From NCBI RefSeq assembly GCF_001011115.1, contig NZ_CP008874.1:1440440-1504439 (forward strand): a stretch of DNA of 64,000 nt, read 5' to 3'. Position 1 is the stretch's first letter. The number at the start of each line of letters is the position of its first letter. Positions 29,916 through 38,953 of this stretch are shown piece by piece. The notes beneath the pieces were generated by a model, which saw only the letters and a program-made list of their open reading frames with translations, searched no databases and had not been told where the DNA came from. The DNA is from Halanaeroarchaeum sulfurireducens (lineage in GTDB: Archaea; Halobacteriota; Halobacteria; Halobacteriales; Halobacteriaceae). Made by a program: the position numbers and the translations under genes.

Positions 29916-32900
29916 ATGCGAACACAGCACGAACGCGGAATCGCGATCGGAATTGCCCTCCTGGTCGTCCTTGGAGGCCTCGTCGGCCCGGTCGGCGCGA
30001 CGGTCGTCGCGTCGGACCCCGCCGCGACGGCTCCGTCTGAGGACTGTGCGTTCCCGGTCGAGCGCACCGACGCGACCGGGGAACCGGTGACCGTCGAGGA
30101 GGAACCGGAGACGGTCGTGACACTCAATCCCAGCGCGGCACAGACGATGTGGGAGATCGGTGAGCGGGAGAAAGTGAATGGCGTCTCCGAGTACGCGACC
30201 TATCTCGAGGGTGCGGAGGACCTCACAACCGTCGGGGCGTGGTCGGTGGATGTCGAGACCGTCGTCAAGCTCGATCCGGACCTGGTGCTCGCGCCCAACA
30301 CCGTCCCGCCAGAGACGGTCGAGAAGCTTCGAGACAGCGGGCTCACGGTCTACAAGTTCGAGATGGCGACGTCGCTCGCGGACGTTCAGTCGAAGACCCG
30401 GCTGACCGGCGAGCTGGTGGGGGCCTGTGATGCCGCCGACCGGCGGGCCGACGAAATGGTGGACACGCTCGCCGACCTTGAGACAGCCGTCGAGGGTGAG
30501 GACCGTCCGCGAGTCCTCTATCACATGGGCGGCGGCTACACGGCCGGCGAGGGGACGTTCATCGACAGCATCATCGAGGCCGCGGGGGGCACGAACGTCG
30601 CCGCGCAGGCTGGAATCGACGGATATGCCGAGATCAGTGAGGAAATCGTCGTCGAACAGGATCCGCAGTGGATTTTCACGAACAGCGACATCGGATCCGT
30701 CCCCTCGTCGAGCGGATACGAGCAGACCACGGCCCTCGAGAAGAACCAGACGCTGGTCGTAAACGCTAATTACGTGAGCCAGCCGGCGCCGCGCACCGTG
30801 CGCCCAGTCGAGGAGATTACGCGGTTCCTGCATCCGACCGCGTATCACGGGGCGATGTCGGACGGGATCGATTTCGACGAATCTCTCGACAGTAACGCGA
30901 TTCACTGGCGCGGCCAGGAGATATTCGTCGCTGATACTACCGCGGACCGTGACACCCTGACGCTCCGTCAGGTCGATGCGGATGGGGAACTCGCGGGAAC
31001 GCTGGTGAAACAGTTCTCGTTCTCCGACGGATCGACACAGGTGCTGGATACGGCGGAATACGAACCCGGATCCTACGCCTTCACCGAGGACGGTGACGTG
31101 ATCACCGTCGAGGACGGTACTGTAACGGCGGTGACCGATAGCTCCTCGGATGCGGTCGCCGACGGATCCTTCGCGATCGTCGAACAGACGTTCGCGGCCT
31201 CGTTCGTCGACGAGAATGGGGACCCCGTCTCCGCTATTTCCGGTTCGGGGGCGGGTGCGACGACCCCCGTCCGGTTCGAATCCAACCGAGCGAGCTACGA
31301 TGTCGTCGTCTCCAGCGATGACTTCGAATACGACGATCCTGAACTCGCCCGGACGGTTCTTCGATCGAGTGCGTTCGGCCGCGAGGACGTCAGGCTGGAT
31401 CACGATGCCGAGGAGTTCATCCTCGAGGGGGTCAGGGACGGTGCATACACGGTCGACTTCACCGACAGGGATCCCGGCACCTACGACTTCGAGTTCGAGG
31501 TCGTGGATACCGCAGTTGCGGACAACGCGTCCATCGCCATCACCGAGGGTGAGCCAGCACTCGAACTCGACACCAACTCCGCGTCGGTCCATCGCGGGGA
31601 CGTCGCAGAGATTGACATCGATTTCATCAACGGTGCGACAGAAGGGACGCTACTCGTCGGCGATCCCTCGACGGACGGATACCGGGCGAACGTCTCCCTC
31701 GTCGATGACGGCGATGGATCGCTCACCGTCGCCGTCAACACGTATCTCGCCGGGACGAACCCGTCCAAGGCCGACCACGCCGCCGGGGATATCATCTGGG
31801 CCGAATCGAACGGCGATCGAGCGACACCCGAGAATGGTGCCGATCCCTCGCAGGAACTCGACGGCCTGCTGGATACCGGCCGCTACGAGGTCGCCGTCGC
31901 CACGGAGAACGACGTCGATCGCGCCGCCGCAACCTCAGACGACGTCGAAACGCTCGTTGTCGAACCTCGGAAGACGCACGCGCTTTCCACGTGGCGTGTC
32001 GGGCCCGGGAACGCGGGCCACCTGGACGCACCGAGCGACATCCCGCGGCTCACCCGAAACAAAATTTTGACGGAAACCGAATTGGTGACGCCCGGGGACT
32101 ACCTCGTTGCCGAGATTTCCGCGAGCGGTCTGGAAGGACTGCTCGGCAGGGAGGCAGACCTCGACGACGGGGCCATCACCGACGACTTCGAGGACGCCAT
32201 CTCCCCCGCGAACACCTCGGCTGAGACCTGGAAGGGGCCGCGGACGGAATCCTTTGGGCTCTTCCTCGAAGCGTCTGACCCGGCCAAGAATCGAGAGCCA
32301 CGCCGCGTCGACCTCCACGACCGGGAATTCGAGACGGTCCTCTACAACGGAACCCAGGACACCTACTACGCCGTCGTCGACCTCGACGAGGTCGTGGACG
32401 AAAAACCAGGCGCACTCGACGAGGACACGACCTACGACGTCGTCTTTTCGGTGATGGACTCGCGACTCCTCGGGTACGACGAGTCCGCCTGGGCCACCGA
32501 GGGAGACGACCTTCACGAGACCGTCTCTGCATCGATCGCCGTCGAGGAGGCCGACGCCACGTTCCGAACCAAGTCCGTCCCGGACGGTGAGGGCGTCGTC
32601 GTGGCGCCGGCAGACGAACAGACTATCACGGGCCAAACGACGCTTGCCCCGGGTAGCGAGGTACTCGTTTCCGTGCACACGGACGGCCCGGATCCATTCG
32701 TCAAATCCGACTCCGCCGTGGAGGTTCTGCCAAACGGTACCTTTGCCACCGAGTTCGACTTCAGCGACCGCGGAGCCAACGAACCGTTCGAGGTATCCGT
32801 GTCTTCGCCCCGGTTCGAAGAAGAGACGGTGACGACGGAGGGATTCGTGGTGTCACCGGCGACAACGACAGCGGTCCCGACGCCCACCCAGTCCCCCACG

Positions 32901-33071
32901 ACCGAGCGTTCAACCGTCGAATTGACGGTCGAATCGACGGAGTCGACGGCGGCCGGAACCACATCGGCTTCGCCGGTGAGCGAGACGTCCCAGACCAGCA
33001 CGCCGGGGTTCGGCGTTCCCGTGGCCCTAGGGGGACTTCTCCTCGCATTGGTATTTTCCGTTCGTCCCTGA
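29916..33071 (+). CDS. Surface-anchored BtuF-like substrate-binding protein fused to surface-glycoprotein repeat region, PGF-CTERM
   Basis: A 1051-aa secreted protein. Residues 1-29 are a signal peptide (GIAIGIALLVVLGGLVGPVGA). Residues about 45-300 are a BtuF/FhuD-type helical-backbone binding domain (ETVVTLNPSAAQTMWEIG...LDPDLVLAPNTV...VLYHMGGGYTAGEGTFIDSII). Residues about 330-910 resemble haloarchaeal surface-glycoprotein beta domains (IHWRGQEIFVADT..., HALSTWRVGPGNAGHLDAP...LVAEISASGLEGLL). A Thr/Ser-rich stalk leads to TPGFGVPVALGGLLLALVF, a PGF-CTERM signal for archaeosortase. Ligand unknown; cobamide, heme or siderophore are options. No permease or ATPase gene lies nearby. Confidence 0.85.
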   Translation: MRTQHERGIAIGIALLVVLGGLVGPVGATVVASDPAATAPSEDCAFPVERTDATGEPVTVEEEPETVVTLNPSAAQTMWEIGEREKVNGVSEYATYLEGAEDLTTVGAWSVDVETVVKLDPDLVLAPNTVPPETVEKLRDSGLTVYKFEMATSLADVQSKTRLTGELVGACDAADRRADEMVDTLADLETAVEGEDRPRVLYHMGGGYTAGEGTFIDSIIEAAGGTNVAAQAGIDGYAEISEEIVVEQDPQWIFTNSDIGSVPSSSGYEQTTALEKNQTLVVNANYVSQPAPRTVRPVEEITRFLHPTAYHGAMSDGIDFDESLDSNAIHWRGQEIFVADTTADRDTLTLRQVDADGELAGTLVKQFSFSDGSTQVLDTAEYEPGSYAFTEDGDVITVEDGTVTAVTDSSSDAVADGSFAIVEQTFAASFVDENGDPVSAISGSGAGATTPVRFESNRASYDVVVSSDDFEYDDPELARTVLRSSAFGREDVRLDHDAEEFILEGVRDGAYTVDFTDRDPGTYDFEFEVVDTAVADNASIAITEGEPALELDTNSASVHRGDVAEIDIDFINGATEGTLLVGDPSTDGYRANVSLVDDGDGSLTVAVNTYLAGTNPSKADHAAGDIIWAESNGDRATPENGADPSQELDGLLDTGRYEVAVATENDVDRAAATSDDVETLVVEPRKTHALSTWRVGPGNAGHLDAPSDIPRLTRNKILTETELVTPGDYLVAEISASGLEGLLGREADLDDGAITDDFEDAISPANTSAETWKGPRTESFGLFLEASDPAKNREPRRVDLHDREFETVLYNGTQDTYYAVVDLDEVVDEKPGALDEDTTYDVVFSVMDSRLLGYDESAWATEGDDLHETVSASIAVEEADATFRTKSVPDGEGVVVAPADEQTITGQTTLAPGSEVLVSVHTDGPDPFVKSDSAVEVLPNGTFATEFDFSDRGANEPFEVSVSSPRFEEETVTTEGFVVSPATTTAVPTPTQSPTTERSTVELTVESTESTAAGTTSASPVSETSQTSTPGFGVPVALGGLLLALVFSVRP

Positions 33072-33148
33072 CAATACCCGGTGAAGTCTCCATGGGACCG
33101 TCGACGTGAAGGTATCAGGGAGACGGTCTCGAGTCCGGGTCAGTTGGT

Positions 33149-33254
33149 GATCTCGTCGGTCATTGCATCCAGGGGGATCACGGCGACCGCGCCCAGCACC
33201 GCCCAGCCGACCAGCCCCCCCGGCCACGACCGGGGTCCACTCGGGCGTGGCGGC
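33149..33254 (-). pseudogene. Duplicated 3' end of the DUF368 gene
   Basis: About 105 bp nearly identical to the last 35 codons of the DUF368 gene (33679-33783), same strand, reading GGLVGWAVLGAVAV and DAMTDEIT. One inserted C in a run of Cs breaks the frame, and a few substitutions separate the copies. It is a remnant, not a gene. The two copies are direct repeats around about 420 bp. Confidence 0.85.
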
Positions 33255-33672
33255 GAAATCACGACCCCCAGGCCTACACAGTCCAGGTACGTGAGGAGCC
33301 AGTCACCGTCACGCTGCGTGTGTGGTTTCACGAAGTAACGGATCTGATCGATCCAGAGAACACCACCGTTGTGAGTGAACTATCGCGGCCTCTCGGTATC
33401 CCTGTAATTGGCTAAAACGCGACATCGACGGTGCAGAATTGGGTGGTCAGGCGTCGCCGTCGTCAGTAGCCCGTTCCAGAAGATCGCGCACTCGATCGAA
33501 GTGCTGGGCGATCCGCTCGGCCATCGACTCGAACTCGTCGTCGCTTACAGGTCGCTTTCGTCTCTCACTCCGTGCCATCTCTCGAATCTCTCAACGAGAC
33601 GTTCGGCGTTCTCGCGGAAATCGTCTTCGGCAGCGTCGGACCCAAGGTTCGCGGAAATTGGAGAGTGTATTA
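33255..33672. other. Insert-like stretch between the two DUF368 end copies
   Basis: Part of the 598-bp gap between the surface protein and DUF368. It holds two overlapping minus-strand ORFs: one without a visible start codon (about 33665-33545, with AERLVERFERWHG) and a 43-codon ORF at 33447-33578. The rest (33255-33446) shows nothing recognisable. Direct repeats on both sides suggest an old insertion. Confidence 0.45.
33447..33578 (-). CDS. Possible 43-aa ORF, unknown function
   Basis: ATG at 33578, stop at 33447; basic start MARSERRKRPVSDDEFE, then a helix-like SMAERIAQHFDRVRDLLER and acidic end. It overlaps by 34 bp an upstream ORF that has lost its start. The paired, overlapping small-ORF layout recalls toxin-antitoxin genes, but no family is recognised and it may be a relic. 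Confidence 0.25.
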   Translation of the reverse strand: MARSERRKRPVSDDEFESMAERIAQHFDRVRDLLERATDDGDA

Positions 33673-34605
33673 GTATGTGATTTCGTCGGTCATCGCGTCC
33701 AGGCCGAGTACGGCGACAGCGCCCAGCACCGCCCAGCCGACCAGCCCCCCGGCCACGACCGGGGTCCACTCGGGCGTGGCAGCGAGCACCCTGTCGCCCG
33801 GCGCGCGAAGCGCCCCCACCATGAGGGCGACGAGGAAGGTCATCGTCTGCACCCTGTGGTGGGTGAGCGCCCACGCGACGATCCGGGCGAACGAAAGGAT
33901 GCCGACGAGCGCGCCAGTCGCGAAAACGAGGAGCGTCGTCAGGGGCGCGACGGCGAGACCCGGATCGAGGGCGAACGCGGCAGCCGTGAGAGCGTCGACC
34001 GCCCCGACGATGGTCTCGTACTGGCCGAGCGTGAGCAGGATGAGCGAGCCCGAAATCCCGGGAAGAACCATCGCGGAGATGCCGATCACCCCCGAGAGAA
34101 AGAGGACGACCGGTCCCGACCCGATCGCCCCGCCGGAGAGCCCGCTCACGAGGTAGGCGAGCCCGAAGCCCACGAGAGCGACCGCCCAGCCGGCGGGCGA
34201 CGTCAATACTAACTCGCCCCGGAGGACGATCACGGAGGCGACGATCAGCCCGAAGAAAAAGGCGTAGGTCGGTCCGGCGTGGGCGCCGACGGCCCACTCG
34301 ATGACGTTCGCGGCGGTGAGCGCGGCGGTGACCACACCGACGCCCAGCACGATTAGAAACGGGAGATCCATGACGCTCGCCCGGCGGATCGCAGACCGGC
34401 GGGCCGCGGGATCGCGCGAGCCCACGACGTCGCGGAGGAGGCCCCGGGCGCCCGCCACGTCGAGGGCGGCGATCGCGCCGACAAGCCGATCGTAGATGCC
34501 CGTGATGAGCGCGATGGTGCCACCCGAGACGCCGGGGACCGCGTCGGCGGCGCCCATCGCGAACCCCTTCAGATAAACGGTCAGGAGTTCGCGGGCGTCA
34601 GTCAT
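33670..34605 (-). CDS. DUF368 membrane protein, candidate polyprenyl-phosphate transporter
   Basis: A 311-aa protein with about eight to ten hydrophobic segments. The family signature GFAMGAADAVPGVSGGT is at residues 14-30, and a second repeat-like segment is MVLPGISGSLILLTLGQY. DUF368 proteins (PopT) and DedA proteins have been reported as carriers that return undecaprenyl phosphate to the inner leaflet in bacteria. Here the start overlaps the aglB stop by 4 bp, so a role in recycling dolichyl phosphate released after N-glycosylation is a natural inference. The 3' end is partly duplicated downstream. Confidence 0.9.
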   Translation of the reverse strand: MTDARELLTVYLKGFAMGAADAVPGVSGGTIALITGIYDRLVGAIAALDVAGARGLLRDVVGSRDPAARRSAIRRASVMDLPFLIVLGVGVVTAALTAANVIEWAVGAHAGPTYAFFFGLIVASVIVLRGELVLTSPAGWAVALVGFGLAYLVSGLSGGAIGSGPVVLFLSGVIGISAMVLPGISGSLILLTLGQYETIVGAVDALTAAAFALDPGLAVAPLTTLLVFATGALVGILSFARIVAWALTHHRVQTMTFLVALMVGALRAPGDRVLAATPEWTPVVAGGLVGWAVLGAVAVLGLDAMTDEITY

Positions 34606-37600
34606 GCGGACGGGTCGATCGGGGCAACCGACTCGGTGCTCTCGGTGGTCGCCGTCTCGTTACCCGCCGTCGCGCCCTCGGGCTCCTGGAGAATCTCCTC
34701 TTCCAGCTCGACGGTCACGGTCGCATCGTCCTCGCCGACGACCTGACCCTCGGTCACGTGTTCGGTGCCGGTGTACGTGGAGATGGTGAGGTTCTCGTCG
34801 GCGCTGGGGGCCGTGCTGAACTGGTAGGGGCCGGTCGCTTCGACGTTGACGTCGGTGTACCCCTCCTCGGTGCCCCACTCGTCGTAGCCGGTCGAGGCGT
34901 AGGGAAGGGTCATCTCGAAGCTGCCATCCGCGTCAGTCTGGGCGTGCTGGGTGTAGGTGAACGAGGTGTTGCGGGAGGGAATCTCCAGTTCGACCTCCGC
35001 GGTGACCTCGCTATCGGCGGGGCCCTGTCCCGCGACGGTCGCACCCGGTACCCGTTCGAAGAGTTTGACGGCCCGCTCGTCGGGATTGTCCGGTCCCTCG
35101 TTGATCTTCACTAGCCGGTAGTGCTCGAGGGCCTCGACGCGCTCCTCGGGGATGTTCTGGAAGCCGCCGATCTGCGCGGACCCGTCCTCCTCGACGTACT
35201 GCTGGGCCTCCTCGAGGCTCTGGAAGTCCTGGTTCACCAGCTGGCCGTCCTCGGGGACGACGGGGATCCGGACCGGACCCTGGGCCGTCTCGACGGTGTC
35301 GGTATCCCAGTCGACGACCACCGGTGCCGGGTCAGCGGCGGAGCCGTGGAAGGCGTAGAGACGGACCATCTGGGACTCGTAGTAGCGTTGAGTGCGCAGG
35401 GTTGCAGCCCGCTGGACGCCCTCGGACTGCTCGCTCACCTGATAGATGGTGCGCTGGGTGTCCCGCTGTGAGAGATTGCCGTCGGTGTAGAAGGTGACGG
35501 GCGCGCCGAATTTGCCCTCGACCATCTGCCAGTCGACGGCGACGTATTGGACTTTCGCGTCGTCTTCCTCGACGACCTCGAGGGTGTCGGCAGCGGTCGC
35601 CTCGTCAGGGGCGAGCAGGTAGTTCGCAGCCTCGGTCGCGTGCTGCTGGAAGGGGTTGGCGACCGGGATCCGATGGCCGAGAACCGTGATCCAGTGGCCG
35701 TAGTCCCACCAGCTCATTACACCATAACTTCCCTCGGGGTAGTCGAAGTCGTCGGTGTGCTCGTAGGTGCCCTGGTACTCGAGCTGGTCGGCGTTGCCAG
35801 CCCCGGCGTAGTTCCCTTCCGCGGGGGTGTTGTCCTGCATCCAGTCGAGGGTGTCGTCCCACTGGGTCACCGATCCGGGGCCGGTGGCGTCGCCGACCTG
35901 CCAGGCGGGCTGTTTCTCCAGAGTCCGGCCCTGGTCGTTCGTCAGCCCGACCGGGACCGCGAGCGGGACGACCAGGAGAAGCAAAACGGTCGCGATGGCG
36001 AAGTAGGCGTTCCAGTCCGGCTCGGTCAGTTTCTCGAGGTCGATCGAGTAGTCGAACCACTGGAGGACGTAGACCGGGAGGTACGCCGAGAGGATCGCCA
36101 CGGGGACCGCGAGATAGTAGTTAAAGCGGACCTGGGTGAACGCGGCGGAGAGCATGAAGATGGTCCAGACCACGAGCAGCATGCGCTCGCCGTCGTAGGT
36201 TCCGACGACTGCGGTCATCGCCAAAAGGGCGCCGACGACCACGATGCCGGCGATGGTCGGATCGACGCCGAAGAGGCCGCCAAGGGCTTGGGGGATGGCC
36301 GGAATCCCGAGGAAGAGCCCCGTCACCGCTGGGACAGCGACCGCGAGGCCGAGTTCGCGGACGTCCCGCGTGCGGGTGAGCGGTTCGAGCAGCAGGATGG
36401 CGAGCATGCCGACCGCGAGGAAGAAGGCAAGGCCGTACTCGTGGAAGAGGACCTCAGGCTGGGTCAACCCGTACTGCTGGGCCATCGAGAGCGGGAACGG
36501 CTGGGCCTCCCCGATGGTACGCATTTCGGCGCCGGCGGAGAAGCCCACGAAACGGATGAGGTTGGAGGTTACGAGGGAGAAGAGACGGGGGAGCGCGACC
36601 GAGACCACGCCCGCACCCACCGCGAGGATTCCGAGGACGGCGCCCGGGTAGTACCAGGGATCGATGTCTCTCGTCTCCCAGACGCGGGCGAGCCACGCGA
36701 GGAAGGTCGCGCCGGCGGCGACGGCCAGCGGGAAGACGACCTGGGTGAGCGTAAAGCCGGAGACGCCGAAGCTGGCGTTCTCGAGGCGGGCGAGCATGAG
36801 GACGGCCGTGACGGTCATCGAGACGGCGGCGGCAATGCCGAGGTGTTCGGGGCTCGTGCCGTCGACCATCTCGCTGGTCATCTGGACGAGGACGAAGACG
36901 CCGAAGACGCCGACGAGGAGGATCCCCGGCGGCCAGACGTACATGTAGAGGGCCATGGCGACTCCGGCGAGGGTGGCGTAGCCGAGGACGCGCCGGAGTG
37001 AATCGTATTCGAGGCCGCGGAGTTGCTCCCAGACGGGTTTCTCGCGCTGGGCGACGCCGATGGCGACCAGCAGGGCAAAAATCGCGAGGGACATAAATAG
37101 CGGCTCGGCGATGTTGTGGTCGGCCGTGCCGACCAGCGAGCGCGAGAGGATCGTTCCCGGGAGGAGCGCCAGGACGGCCGCGGCGAGAAGGCCCGTGATG
37201 CGGCCGCCGAGGCGGGCGCCGATGAGGTAGGTGGGGAGGGCGACCAGGGCACCGAGAATCACGGGCGCGAAGGCGGTCACCGTGGCGATCTGCTGGGTTG
37301 ACGGGTCACCCAGGCCGACCACGAGGGCAGCGGTGGCGATCAGCTGGTCGAAGAGGGTGCCGAAGTGGCCGGCGTGGGTGCCCAGCGGGAAGTTCGTCCA
37401 GATATCGAAGGGGCTCGTCGCGGGGTAGTTCTGGACGGTGTAGGTGATCTGGCGGAGGTGGTACCACGGGTCGTTGCCGCCGAGGTACACCTCGCCGTCG
37501 ACCACGAAGTTCGACCACGACCGCTGTCTGACCCAGACCATGAAGGCGAAGATAAGCGTCAGGACGGGGAGGTGATACCAGTCCTCGAGGAGGGCGGTGA

Positions 37601-37655
37601 TTCTGTCGGTGTCGAGGCCGGCAGAATCGGCGTCTGTCTCGGCGTCGTCGCTCAT
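34602..37655 (-). CDS. aglB: Archaeal oligosaccharyltransferase AglB (STT3 family)
   Basis: Transfers lipid-linked glycans to Asn of secreted proteins such as the S-layer glycoprotein. It is 1017 aa: about 13 membrane segments up to residue about 580, then an extracytoplasmic domain. Seen: the first-loop acidic GGNDPWYHLRQ, the loop SLVGTADHNIAEPLF, and the hallmark SWWDYGHWITVLGHR at about residue 640. The C-terminal 200 residues form beta-rich modules ending in a Thr/Glu-rich tail. It is divergent from the GT2 gene at 37960, and its stop overlaps the DUF368 gene. Confidence 0.97.
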   Translation of the reverse strand: MSDDAETDADSAGLDTDRITALLEDWYHLPVLTLIFAFMVWVRQRSWSNFVVDGEVYLGGNDPWYHLRQITYTVQNYPATSPFDIWTNFPLGTHAGHFGTLFDQLIATAALVVGLGDPSTQQIATVTAFAPVILGALVALPTYLIGARLGGRITGLLAAAVLALLPGTILSRSLVGTADHNIAEPLFMSLAIFALLVAIGVAQREKPVWEQLRGLEYDSLRRVLGYATLAGVAMALYMYVWPPGILLVGVFGVFVLVQMTSEMVDGTSPEHLGIAAAVSMTVTAVLMLARLENASFGVSGFTLTQVVFPLAVAAGATFLAWLARVWETRDIDPWYYPGAVLGILAVGAGVVSVALPRLFSLVTSNLIRFVGFSAGAEMRTIGEAQPFPLSMAQQYGLTQPEVLFHEYGLAFFLAVGMLAILLLEPLTRTRDVRELGLAVAVPAVTGLFLGIPAIPQALGGLFGVDPTIAGIVVVGALLAMTAVVGTYDGERMLLVVWTIFMLSAAFTQVRFNYYLAVPVAILSAYLPVYVLQWFDYSIDLEKLTEPDWNAYFAIATVLLLLVVPLAVPVGLTNDQGRTLEKQPAWQVGDATGPGSVTQWDDTLDWMQDNTPAEGNYAGAGNADQLEYQGTYEHTDDFDYPEGSYGVMSWWDYGHWITVLGHRIPVANPFQQHATEAANYLLAPDEATAADTLEVVEEDDAKVQYVAVDWQMVEGKFGAPVTFYTDGNLSQRDTQRTIYQVSEQSEGVQRAATLRTQRYYESQMVRLYAFHGSAADPAPVVVDWDTDTVETAQGPVRIPVVPEDGQLVNQDFQSLEEAQQYVEEDGSAQIGGFQNIPEERVEALEHYRLVKINEGPDNPDERAVKLFERVPGATVAGQGPADSEVTAEVELEIPSRNTSFTYTQHAQTDADGSFEMTLPYASTGYDEWGTEEGYTDVNVEATGPYQFSTAPSADENLTISTYTGTEHVTEGQVVGEDDATVTVELEEEILQEPEGATAGNETATTESTESVAPIDPSA

Positions 37656-37761
37656 TGGTCGTAGGGACTTTTAGAACGTGAATAAGCCTTTTGAAGTTCT
37701 GAAGGACGTTCTTCTTTGGTTGGTTCGCGCTGATTAACTGCCTAACATGACAACACCACTT

Positions 37762-37863
37762 CCGAAAGCCCCCTCCCGCTCGCGCACGCTCGCCGGGATA
37801 TCCTTCGCTTCGCTCAGGATAGAGCCCGCCGAGACGCACGCGACCGGTCGGCCCCTTTCGTAG
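37762..37863 (-). repeat. Hairpin-rich repeat, short copy, left border of glycan locus
   Basis: On the minus strand it begins with CTACGAAAGGGGCCGACCGG (37844-37863) and ends with GCGGGAGGGGGCTTTCGG (37762-37779), both identical to the longer copy at 46650-46929. Inside is a hairpin with arms TATCCT and AGGATA (37799-37821). It fills most of the 304-bp gap between aglB and the GT2 gene. The copies are inverted with their CTACGAAAGG ends facing each other across the locus. Confidence 0.8.
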
Positions 37864-37959
37864 CCCCACCCACGTTGTTTGGTTCTCTGCTTCGGTCGGT
37901 GGTTCTCGTTCTCGTCTGAGAACGGAAATCTTATCGGCGGGGTAGCGGAACCCTCGTCC

Positions 37960-38895
37960 ATGGTCGATCTGGTCTCCGTGGTCATTTGCACCTACGACAT
38001 GGAGCGCTACCCCGTCTTCTCGGAGGCCATCGAGAGTGTTCGCGAGCAGACCTACGAGCCCATCGAGATCGTCCTCGTCATCGACGGGAACGAGGCGGTG
38101 TACGAGCGGACGGTCGAGGATTACGGGGACGTCGAGAATATCTCCATCTACAATAACGAGGAGAACAAGGGGATATCGTACAGTCGCACACGCGGAGGCG
38201 AGCTGGCCTCGGGGGACGTCGTCGCGTTCATCGACGACGACGCGGTGGCCGAACCGGACTGGATCGAGACGCTGGTCGATGTCTACGAGACGACCGACGC
38301 CATCGCGGCCGGGGGCGACGTCCGGCCGAACTGGCAGACCGAGAAGCCGGCCTGGTTCCCCGCGGAGTTCTACTGGCTCGTCGGTGTGGTCGAACCCGGG
38401 TTCGCCGAGGACGGCGAGGAGGTGCGCAACGTCTACGGGTCGAACATCTCGTATCGACGCGAGGCGTTCCTCGAAGTCGGCGGGTACGACCCCAAGACCG
38501 GCCGGAAGGGGGACAAGCACCTCCAGGCGCACGAGGCGCCGGTCGGGATTCGGCTACTGGAGGAGTACGGCAGGGGCATGGTGTTCGTCGAGGACGCGGT
38601 GGTCCACCACACGCTGTTCGACTACCGGGGGGACTTCGGGTGGCTGGTGTCGCGGTCGTTCTGGCAGGGGTACTCGAAGCGCGTGATGGACCTGCTGTAT
38701 CCCGACGCGCCGGACAGCAAGAGCGCGTACCTGGAGCAGTTACTGACGCACTTCGTGCCGAAGCGCGTGCAGGGGTTGGTGCGGCGGCCGTCCGTGGCGG
38801 CGGTGTTGCAGTTGGTGATGATCTTCGTGTTTACTGGTGCTGTCGGGTTGGGGTATCTTTATGCGGTGTTGCAGCCTAATCTTTTGGAAGGGTAA
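37960..38895 (+). CDS. Glycosyltransferase family 2 (AglG/AglE-like)
   Basis: A 311-aa enzyme that probably adds one sugar to a dolichol-linked glycan on the cytoplasmic face. Seen: the GT-A opening LVSVVICTYDMERYPVFSEAI, the DxD-type metal site VAFIDDDAVAEPDW, GSNISYRREAFLEVGGYD, and a C-terminal hydrophobic anchor VAAVLQLVMIFVFTGAVGLGYLYAVL. The ATG at 37960 (MVDLVSVVICTYD) is preferred to 37879. It is the gene next to aglB, outside the pair of IS6-like elements. Confidence 0.9.
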   Translation: MVDLVSVVICTYDMERYPVFSEAIESVREQTYEPIEIVLVIDGNEAVYERTVEDYGDVENISIYNNEENKGISYSRTRGGELASGDVVAFIDDDAVAEPDWIETLVDVYETTDAIAAGGDVRPNWQTEKPAWFPAEFYWLVGVVEPGFAEDGEEVRNVYGSNISYRREAFLEVGGYDPKTGRKGDKHLQAHEAPVGIRLLEEYGRGMVFVEDAVVHHTLFDYRGDFGWLVSRSFWQGYSKRVMDLLYPDAPDSKSAYLEQLLTHFVPKRVQGLVRRPSVAAVLQLVMIFVFTGAVGLGYLYAVLQPNLLEG

Positions 38896-38953
38896 ACACA
38901 TAGGTCCGAATTGATTGTGGAATCTGTATTTTAATCGAGTGTTTAGTTCATAC

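Noticed and set aside
35547-37001. 484-codon plus-strand frame over aglB
   Set aside because: Antisense shadow; highly charged, no domain pattern, while AglB is unmistakable.
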